Below, piece after piece: positions 1-4,868 of a DNA stretch of 5,490 nucleotides. The translations under genes were made by a program, and so were the position numbers. Below the pieces are notes generated by a model. The model made no database searches. It was not told where the DNA came from and was given only the letters and a program-made list of their open reading frames with translations. The DNA is taken from assembly GCA_030630395.1 (NCBI GenBank), contig DAOVNE010000114.1, positions 1-5,490 of the forward strand, in the 5' to 3' direction. This stretch comes from Candidatus Eiseniibacteriota bacterium. GTDB lineage: Bacteria > Joyebacterota > Joyebacteria > Joyebacterales > Joyebacteraceae. The first letter of the stretch is position 1; every line of letters begins with the position of its first letter.

Positions 1-564
1 CAGCATGGCGTCGCAAATGCACGCCGCCTCGTGCGATCGCTCGTAGGCATCCATGGGCAGGGGCTCGCCGTACCAGACGACGTCCGGTCTGAGCATGGAT
101 CCGCACTCCCTGCAGAGAGGAGGATTCACGTCCAGTGGACACTCGCGGAAGTCGCAGACCGTCAACTCGCGCGTGCACCGGGCCCGCCAGATGTTCCCGT
201 GCAACTCCACGACGTCCGTGCTGCCCGCCCGGTGGTGCAAGCCGTCCACGTTTTGCGTGACGACCGTGACGTTGTCAAACACTGACGCCATCTCGGCAAT
301 TGCCATGTGTCCCTGGTTCGGATCCACGCCCGATATTATCTGGCGTCTGTAATCGTACCAGCTCCAGACCAATCGTGGATCTCTCTCAAAAGCCTGCCAG
401 GTTGCGAGGTCCTCTGCATTGTACTTCTGCCAGAGCCCGTCCTGACCCCTGAAGGTCGGGACGCCACTCTCCGCAGAAACGCCGGCTCCTGTGAATACGA
501 CGATGTTCGAGGCGTGGCCGAGTCTCTCAACCAGATCCTGGGGAATCCCACTTGTGGATATCAT
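1..564 (-). CDS. cobB: Sir2-family NAD-dependent protein deacylase, class III (CobB/SIRT5-like), 3' end cut by window
   Basis: This sirtuin is predicted to remove acyl groups from protein lysines, using NAD and releasing nicotinamide and O-acyl-ADP-ribose, in the cytoplasm. The 188 visible residues carry the NAD-binding GAGVSAESGVPTFRG at 26-40, TQNVDGLHHRAGS at 103-115, and ELHGN at 120-124 with catalytic His122. Next come a cysteine-bearing zinc loop (C130, C137, C142, C151, C154) and the class III RPDVVWYGEPLP segment. Tyr70 and Arg73 align with the Tyr-x-x-Arg pair that reads negatively charged acyl groups in E. coli CobB and human SIRT5, so desuccinylase or demalonylase activity is likely in addition to deacetylation. 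The start ATG at 564 has a perfect AGGAGG seven bases upstream, and an in-frame stop lies just before it. The family is usually about 235-250 residues, so roughly 50-60 residues, including the GTS and last Rossmann motifs, lie beyond position 1. It is the third gene of an operon, 31 bases after the Fe-S gene. Confidence 0.95.
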   Translation of the reverse strand, partial: MISTSGIPQDLVERLGHASNIVVFTGAGVSAESGVPTFRGQDGLWQKYNAEDLATWQAFERDPRLVWSWYDYRRQIISGVDPNQGHMAIAEMASVFDNVTVVTQNVDGLHHRAGSTDVVELHGNIWRARCTRELTVCDFRECPLDVNPPLCRECGSMLRPDVVWYGEPLPMDAYERSHEAACICDAML

Positions 565-571
565 GCCCTCG

Positions 572-577
572 CCTCCT
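572..577 (-). promoter_or_regulatory. Ribosome binding site of the sirtuin gene
   Basis: A perfect AGGAGG reads on the minus strand, seven bases before the ATG at 564. It lies in the short gap after the upstream Fe-S gene. It fixes the sirtuin start and supports independent translation initiation within a shared transcript. Confidence 0.85.
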
Positions 578-595
578 TGGGCTCGTGTTCAAGCC

Positions 596-1516
596 CTAAT
601 CCGGCGCCTCCGGCACGTCTTTTGTGCCCCAATGCGGCGCCGGCGCTATCATCCTCTCACCGGTTCTGTCCCGAGACGGAGCTGTTCCGAACCGCCAGAA
701 CACGGAACCGTAGGACGTGCAGTTCATGCATCTGATGCAGTCTACACTCCCGATCTGCTCGGGAGCCTTGAGACCCATCGGGCAGTTCTTCGAGCAGTGC
801 ATGCACTTCGCACAGTTCTCGAAATCGGATCCCTGTGCGTATGCGATCGCGCAAGTGTCGAGGTCGAAATCAAGCTGAAGAAGGCTGAACTTGTTGGCCA
901 GGCCGAAGAGAGCCCCAAGGGGGCAGGCGAAGCGACAGAATGGTCTCTGCAGCACCGCCGCCAATGCCACAAGAGCAACCAGCATGAATACCTTGAGGGC
1001 GAAGATCCCTGTTGTGAAGGTCATGCCCTCAGCATAGTCCGAGCCTCGTGCGGCCCATGCCAGCCACGGGAGTCCAGCCTCAAGAGTCCCGGCCGGACAG
1101 AACTTGCAGAACCACGGCTCAAACGTCACCCACGTCACGACGCCCACAACGAGAACCAGGATCACATACTTCATGTGGCGAAGCCAGTCGGGCGCTTTGA
1201 TCTTCGGGACCTTGAGTTTGTAGACGAACTCCTGGAACCACCCGAACGGGCACAACCAGCCGCATGCCCACCGTCCGCCCACCAGGCCCACCAGCCCAAG
1301 AACACCGATGAGGTAGAACGGAAGGGCTCGGACGATTATGAAGTGCTGAAGCGTGCCGATCGGACACGAGCCCCAGGCAAGCGGACACGCGTAGCAGTTG
1401 AGGATCGGAACGCAGGCGCCCTTCAGGGTCCCCTGGTAGAAGCTGGCCGTGGGTATCGAGGTGAAGTATGAGTTCGTTATGATGAGCGAGATGAATTGGA
1501 TGATACGCCGTTTCAT
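596..1516 (-). CDS. NapH/MauN/YccM-like polytopic membrane 4Fe-4S protein
   Basis: This 306-residue integral membrane iron-sulfur protein is predicted to pass electrons between the membrane (quinone) and a partner protein. Hydrophobic segments lie near residues 5-20, 57-80, 115-132 and 171-190. The cysteine motifs are C35-x5-C41-x2-C44-x6-C51P, CGWLCPFG (85-92), CKFCPAG (137-143), CRFACPLG (194-201), a classic CxxCxxCxxxCP (C235, C238, C241, C245) and CxxCxxC (C260, C263, C266). The paired Cys-Pro turns at membrane edges and the C-terminal ferredoxin-like part match the NapH/MauN/YccM type. The second ferredoxin motif lacks its expected fourth cysteine (Gly270 stands there); C222 is a possible substitute. 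The ATG at 1516 is supported by AGGAGG eleven bases upstream. The gene begins 24 bases after the CXXC mini-protein stop and ends 31 bases before the sirtuin start. The family assignment is firm, but the electron donor, acceptor and physiological role are unknown. Confidence 0.9.
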   Translation of the reverse strand: MKRRIIQFISLIITNSYFTSIPTASFYQGTLKGACVPILNCYACPLAWGSCPIGTLQHFIIVRALPFYLIGVLGLVGLVGGRWACGWLCPFGWFQEFVYKLKVPKIKAPDWLRHMKYVILVLVVGVVTWVTFEPWFCKFCPAGTLEAGLPWLAWAARGSDYAEGMTFTTGIFALKVFMLVALVALAAVLQRPFCRFACPLGALFGLANKFSLLQLDFDLDTCAIAYAQGSDFENCAKCMHCSKNCPMGLKAPEQIGSVDCIRCMNCTSYGSVFWRFGTAPSRDRTGERMIAPAPHWGTKDVPEAPD

Positions 1517-1527
1517 GCGCGGGAGGC

Positions 1528-1533
1528 CCTCCT
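1528..1533 (-). promoter_or_regulatory. Ribosome binding site of the membrane Fe-S gene
   Basis: A perfect AGGAGG on the minus strand lies in the 24-base gap after the mini-protein gene. The spacing to the ATG at 1516 is eleven bases, slightly long but workable. It supports the chosen start. Confidence 0.75.
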
Positions 1534-1540
1534 GAGCAGT

Positions 1541-1678
1541 TTAAGCGACGCCGATACAGGTCAGGCAGATCATGGCCCCGTTGGAGAGCGTCTCCCAGAA
1601 GTCACCGATGACGAGTCCGTAGACCACGCAGGCGCTGAGAACAACAGCAAGTAGGGTGAAGACGATCTTCCTCACCAT
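1541..1678 (-). CDS. CD1871A-like small CXXC-motif membrane protein (45 aa)
   Basis: The ATG at 1678 opens 45 codons ending in TAA at 1541. The protein starts MVRKIVF, has one hydrophobic segment (about residues 5-25), a short polar linker (GDFWETLSNGA) and ends MICLTCIGVA, with C38 and C41 as a CxxC pair. A positive N-terminus, one membrane helix and a C-terminal ICLxCIG are the hallmarks, from memory, of the CD1871A family of CXXC mini-proteins, which are often found beside membrane 4Fe-4S proteins, as here. Its function is unknown; a membrane-anchored thiol pair, metal ligand or accessory subunit of the next gene's product would fit. An in-frame stop at 1700-1702 and a G-rich stretch (GGGGGG, five bases before the ATG) support the start. 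LSAC at 14-17 also resembles a lipobox, so a lipoprotein is an alternative. It is the first gene of the operon and lies 24 bases from the second. It is short enough to be missed by automatic gene calling. Confidence 0.85.
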   Translation of the reverse strand: MVRKIVFTLLAVVLSACVVYGLVIGDFWETLSNGAMICLTCIGVA

Positions 1679-1757
1679 ATCCGCCCCCCGTCTATCCGCT
1701 TAAGACCGCACGTGTGCATGAGATCGCGGGTGCATTACGACCTGGCTATCCGGTGCG

Positions 1758-1786
1758 ATTCTAGCCCACAGAGGGCACTCCGTCAA
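1758..1786 (-). promoter_or_regulatory. Sigma70-like promoter of the CXXC / Fe-S / sirtuin operon
   Basis: On the minus strand, TTGACG (1786-1781) is followed after exactly 17 bases by TAGAAT (1763-1758), five of six matches to consensus in each box with optimal spacing. The predicted transcription start is near 1751, giving a leader of about 72 bases before the mini-protein ATG. It lies downstream of the ppdK terminator hairpin, as expected for a new transcription unit. Confidence 0.75.
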
Positions 1787-1811
1787 GATTCGATAGCCCG
1801 ACCACACAGAA

Positions 1812-1841
1812 CGACGGGGACGAAACCAGCCGTCCCCGTCG
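1812..1841 (-). terminator. Probable intrinsic terminator of ppdK
   Basis: A perfect 11-bp inverted repeat (CGACGGGGACG at 1812-1822 against CGTCCCCGTCG at 1831-1841) encloses an 8-base loop. Read on the minus strand, the stem is followed by TTCTGTGTGG, a weak U-rich tail, while the plus-strand side has no such tail. It begins about 87 bases after the ppdK stop and just before the next operon's promoter. The stem is strong and the tail imperfect, so termination may be partial. Confidence 0.7.
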
Positions 1842-1864
1842 CAGCGTTCAATCGTGTTCTCAGT

Positions 1865-1914
1865 CGATGCGCCGTCCGTGAGCCATCGGGTCAGGAATGG
1901 CCTCCGGCGCGTCG
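1865..1914 (-). other. Long imperfect hairpin in the ppdK 3' untranslated region
   Basis: An outer 10-bp stem (1865-1874 with 1905-1914, nine matches and one G-U) encloses an inner 7-bp stem (1880-1886 with 1897-1904, one bulged base) and a 10-base loop. It starts 13 bases after the ppdK stop. No T-tract follows on the minus strand (ACTGAGAACA), so by itself it is not a standard terminator. It may protect the 3' end of the ppdK mRNA or act with the second hairpin. Confidence 0.55.
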
Positions 1915-1927
1915 CGAAAGGGTTTCC

Positions 1928-4612
1928 TTACCCCTCGGTTCTCATCCTCGCCCGCAGCACCGCGTGCGCCGCGGCCAACCGGGCTACAGGAACCCTATAC
2001 GGAGAACAACTTACATAGTCGAGCCCCGCGTGATGACAGAAGTTGATGGACTCGGGGTCACCACCGTGCTCGCCGCAAATACCGACGTGAAGCTCAGGAT
2101 TGACGCTCCGACCCTTCTCAACCGCCATCTTGACGAGGGCGCCCACACCCTTCACATCTATCGACTGGAAGGGATCACAGACAAGGATTCCCTTCTCGAT
2201 GTACCCCTTCAGGAACGAACCGGCATCATCCCGGCTGTATCCGTAGGTCATCTGCGTGAGGTCGTTCGTGCCGAACGAGAAGAAATCGGCGTGTTCGGCG
2301 ACCTCATCGGCCACGAGAGCCGCCCTCGGGATCTCTATCATCGTCCCGATGTGGTAGTCGACCTCTACGCCGTTCTTCTTCATCACCTCTACGCCGATGC
2401 GCTCGACGAGCTCCCGGAGAATCGAGAGTTCCTTCGGCTCGCCGACGAGAGGAATCATGATGTCCGGCTTGACGTCCACGCCCTTCTTTGTGAGCGAGCA
2501 GGCGGCCTCGAAGATCGCGCGCGCCTGCATCTCATAGACCTCGGGGAACGTGATACCCAAACGGCAGCCCCGGTGACCGAGCATGGGATTCGATTCCCTG
2601 AGGCTTGCCGCTTTCTCCTTCATCCTCTCGGGATCCTTCCCGAGGTCCTTCGCAAGCTCCTCGATCTCTTCCTCGCTGTGCGGGATGAACTCGTGAAGCG
2701 GCGGGTCAAGAAGCCGAATGGTCACCGTGCGACCCTTCATCGCCTCGAGGATCCCCTCGAAGTCGCTGCGCTGGAAGGGCAAGAGTTTGTCGAGCGCCTC
2801 GCGCCGCTCGGCCTCATCGGCCGCCATGATCATGGCTCGTATGTACTTAATGCGGTCTTCGCCGAAGAACATGTGCTCGGTCCGGCAGAGGCCGATCCCC
2901 TCAGCACCGAAGCCCCGCGCAATAGCCGCATCCTCTGGCGTGTCCGCGTTCGTCCGGACGCCCAGCTGACGGAACTCATCGGCCCACTCCATCAGTGTCG
3001 CGAAGTAGCCCGAGAGCTCTGGATCCACGGTTGCGACTTTCCCCAGGATGACTTCGCCGGTCGCGCCGTTCAGCGTAATCCAGTCGCCTTCCTTCACGAC
3101 CAGGCCTCCGACCTTGAACGTCTTGGTCGCGTAGTCGATCTTGAGATCGCCTGCGCCGGCAACGCAGCACTTACCCATGCCGCGCGCGACGACGGCGGCG
3201 TGGGATGTCATTCCTCCGCGAGCCGTCAGGAAACCCTGCGATGCGTTCATCCCCTCGATGTCCTCAGGTGACGTCTCCTCCCGAACCAGCACGGTACGGT
3301 GTTTCTCCGGATCGTCGTCGGCCGCCCAGCTTACGGCATCCTCGGCCGTAAACACCACGCGTCCGACTGCAGCACCCGGCGATGCCGGAAGCCCAGTGGT
3401 CAGAACCTCGTAGCTGGCGTCGGGATCGATTCGTTTATGAAGAAGCTGTTCGATCTGGTGAGGATCGACGCGCATCACGGCCGTCTTCCGGCTTATGAGA
3501 CCATCGGCCTCCATCTCGACCGCGATCCTGACTGCCGCCTCGGCCGTCCGCTTGCCTGTCCGCGTCTGAAGCATCCAGAGCTTGCCGCGCTGGATGGTGA
3601 ACTCGATATCCTGAGTGTCCGTGTAGTGAAGCTCGAGCTTCTCACGGATGGTGTCGAGGTCGCGGTAGATCTCCGGCATGAACTCCTCGAGGGACTCCTC
3701 GTCGCCGTCCTTCTTCTGGGCCAGATTGATCGGGTGCGGGGTCCTCACGCCGGAGACCACGTCTTCACCCTGTGCGTCGGGGAGAAACTCTCCGTAGAAG
3801 ACTCTCTCACCGGTCGCGGGGTCGCGTGTGAACGCGACACCGGTCGCGCTGTCCTCGCCCATGTTTCCGAAGACCATTGCCTGAACGTTTACGGCCGTGC
3901 CCCAGTCGTCGGCGATGTCGTTGAGCCTGCGGTAACTCACCGCACGGGGGATGTTCCCCGACTGGACGACTGCGCGTATGGCGCCCCAGAGCTGCTCGCG
4001 CGGGTTGTCGGGGAACTCCTTCCCCGATAGCTCTTTGACCTTCACCTTGAACTGCCCCGCGAGGTCCTTCATGTCCTGTGCACTCAGCTCCATATCATCC
4101 TTGACGCCTCGCTCGCTCTTCTTCGCCTCCAGCAGGTTATGGAAACCGTCCATCTCAATCCCCATCACGACGTTCGCGTACATCTGGATCAGGCGGCGGT
4201 AGCTGTCGTAGACGAACCGCTCGTTGCGTGTCTTCGCGATCAGTCCGGCGACGGTCTTCTCGCTGAGCCCGAGGTTCAGCACCGTGTCCATCATCCCCGG
4301 CATCGAGACCCTCGCGCCGGAGCGTACCGAGAACAGAAGGGGATCATCGCTGTTGCCGAAGCCTCCGCCCATCACATCCTCGACCATCTTGACCGCCGCA
4401 TCGACATCGGCCTCCAACCCATCCGGGAAGTCGCCGCCCCTCTCGTAGTAGTGGATGCAGACCTCTGTCGAGATGGTGAATCCGGCAGGCACCGGAATTC
4501 CGAGATTGGTCATCTCAGCGAGGTTGGCTCCCTTGCCGCCAAGGAGATTTTTCATCGCCCCGCGGCCATCCGCCCTGCCCCCGCCAAAGAAGTAGACGCG
4601 CTTTCGTGTCAT
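1928..4612 (-). CDS. ppdK: Pyruvate phosphate dikinase (PPDK)
   Basis: This cytoplasmic enzyme interconverts pyruvate + ATP + Pi and phosphoenolpyruvate + AMP + PPi, linking glycolysis and gluconeogenesis. At 894 residues it has the normal family length and is complete. The N-terminal ATP-grasp region (about 1-355) carries YFFGGG, LLGGKGANLAEM (23-34), SVRSGA (95-100) and LQTRTGKR (348-355). The central phosphohistidine domain has GGMTSHAAVVARGMG (466-480) with catalytic His471 and Thr469, the position modified by the regulatory kinase/phosphorylase in regulated PPDKs. The C-terminal PEP/pyruvate barrel has CRTEHMFF with Arg577, Arg633, GTMIEIPRA with Glu760, GTNDLTQ with Asn783/Asp784, and CGEHGGDP with catalytic Cys846. 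The motif set, especially LLGGKGANLAEMTNLG and the CGEHGG end, separates it from PEP synthase and PTS enzyme I. The start is supported by AGAGGAG six bases before the ATG. It appears monocistronic, with its own promoter upstream and a hairpin terminator downstream. No PPDK regulatory protein (DUF299) gene lies in the window. Confidence 0.98.
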   Translation of the reverse strand: MTRKRVYFFGGGRADGRGAMKNLLGGKGANLAEMTNLGIPVPAGFTISTEVCIHYYERGGDFPDGLEADVDAAVKMVEDVMGGGFGNSDDPLLFSVRSGARVSMPGMMDTVLNLGLSEKTVAGLIAKTRNERFVYDSYRRLIQMYANVVMGIEMDGFHNLLEAKKSERGVKDDMELSAQDMKDLAGQFKVKVKELSGKEFPDNPREQLWGAIRAVVQSGNIPRAVSYRRLNDIADDWGTAVNVQAMVFGNMGEDSATGVAFTRDPATGERVFYGEFLPDAQGEDVVSGVRTPHPINLAQKKDGDEESLEEFMPEIYRDLDTIREKLELHYTDTQDIEFTIQRGKLWMLQTRTGKRTAEAAVRIAVEMEADGLISRKTAVMRVDPHQIEQLLHKRIDPDASYEVLTTGLPASPGAAVGRVVFTAEDAVSWAADDDPEKHRTVLVREETSPEDIEGMNASQGFLTARGGMTSHAAVVARGMGKCCVAGAGDLKIDYATKTFKVGGLVVKEGDWITLNGATGEVILGKVATVDPELSGYFATLMEWADEFRQLGVRTNADTPEDAAIARGFGAEGIGLCRTEHMFFGEDRIKYIRAMIMAADEAERREALDKLLPFQRSDFEGILEAMKGRTVTIRLLDPPLHEFIPHSEEEIEELAKDLGKDPERMKEKAASLRESNPMLGHRGCRLGITFPEVYEMQARAIFEAACSLTKKGVDVKPDIMIPLVGEPKELSILRELVERIGVEVMKKNGVEVDYHIGTMIEIPRAALVADEVAEHADFFSFGTNDLTQMTYGYSRDDAGSFLKGYIEKGILVCDPFQSIDVKGVGALVKMAVEKGRSVNPELHVGICGEHGGDPESINFCHHAGLDYVSCSPYRVPVARLAAAHAVLRARMRTEG

Positions 4613-4618
4613 TACTGG

Positions 4619-4625
4619 CTCCTCT
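4619..4625 (-). promoter_or_regulatory. Ribosome binding site of ppdK
   Basis: AGAGGAG reads on the minus strand with six bases to the ATG at 4612. This is a strong, well-spaced site that fixes the ppdK start. Confidence 0.8.
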
Positions 4626-4664
4626 CACTGCTGGATACGTCACAGAGTGCTCAACCACTCAAGG

Positions 4665-4760
4665 TCGAGGCTACTCGGGATCGATGCCATTCGACATCGA
4701 CGCTGCCCAGGGTCAACTCAAGCCGGGATCGACGCTACTTGGCGTGGACGCTGTTCAAAT
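4665..4760. repeat. Degenerate 16-bp tandem repeat, six units, in the ppdK leader
   Basis: Cutting the plus strand every 16 bases from 4665 gives six aligned units (starting 4665, 4681, 4697, 4713, 4729, 4745) with consensus TCGACGCTACTCGGGA. Columns 1, 4 and 7 (T, A, C) are invariant, columns 2, 3, 6 and 12 match in five of six, and overall 71 of 96 positions agree with the consensus. Weaker out-of-step copies adjoin at 4651-4664 (two bases short) and near 4760-4775. The array lies between the predicted ppdK transcription start (about 4800) and its ribosome binding site, so it would be transcribed into the mRNA leader. Sixteen is not a multiple of three, and no supported protein covers it, so it is unlikely to be a coding repeat. 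Possible roles are serial protein-binding sites, a structured leader or a decayed minisatellite. Confidence 0.65.
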
Positions 4761-4777
4761 CAACGCCGAAAGTGACG

Positions 4778-4790
4778 ATCCACGGTGGAT
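4778..4790. promoter_or_regulatory. 13-bp palindrome just downstream of the ppdK promoter (candidate operator)
   Basis: ATCCAC-G-GTGGAT is a perfect 6+6 inverted repeat around one base. It lies at about +10 to +22 relative to the predicted transcription start, a typical position for a repressor site. The spacer is too short for an RNA hairpin with all six pairs, so a DNA-binding dimer fits better. No regulator gene is visible nearby, so the function is inferred from position and symmetry only. Confidence 0.4.
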
Positions 4791-4806
4791 ATACTTGGAG
4801 TTAGAG

Positions 4807-4835
4807 ATATTAGCACTGGAAGGGTCGTTTCGCAA
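4807..4835 (-). promoter_or_regulatory. Sigma70-like promoter of ppdK with extended -10
   Basis: On the minus strand, TTGCGA (4835-4830) and TAATAT (4812-4807) are separated by exactly 17 bases. TGC directly before the -10 box gives the extended TGn element. The predicted start near 4800 leaves a leader of about 188 bases before the ppdK ATG, unusually long and containing the palindrome and the 16-bp repeat array. The promoter lies after the stop of the upstream transferase gene, so ppdK can be transcribed on its own. Confidence 0.7.
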
Positions 4836-4868
4836 CGCGTTTGCTGCCCTTAGGCTCCGCCGTCTCGC

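Noticed and set aside
491..1471. Plus-strand open frame of 326 codons
   Set aside because: It lies opposite the Fe-S gene, whose cysteine motifs prove the minus frame. Its translation has no recognisable domain and is a shadow of GC-rich coding sequence.
1679..1751. Riboswitch in the leader of the mini-protein operon
   Set aside because: At about 72 bases it shows only very short inverted repeats and no recognisable aptamer core.
1712..3271. Plus-strand open frame of 519 codons
   Set aside because: It is antisense to ppdK, has no domain or convincing ribosome binding site, and runs across the ppdK terminator and the next promoter.
4640..4690. Minus-strand upstream ORF of 16 codons in the ppdK leader
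   Set aside because: It has an ATG and a stop but no ribosome binding site and no attenuator-like run of one amino acid, so chance is the simpler explanation.
4665..4760. CRISPR array
   Set aside because: The units are contiguous 16-mers without spacers, strongly degenerate, and no cas gene is present.
4139..4804. Plus-strand open frame of 221 codons
   Set aside because: Mostly antisense to the conserved N-terminus of PPDK, with no domain of its own.
4820..4851. Inverted repeat (AAGGG...CCCTT) as a terminator for the WecA-like gene
   Set aside because: The arms are only 5 bp, with a large loop and no T-tract after the stem, and it overlaps the ppdK -35 box.
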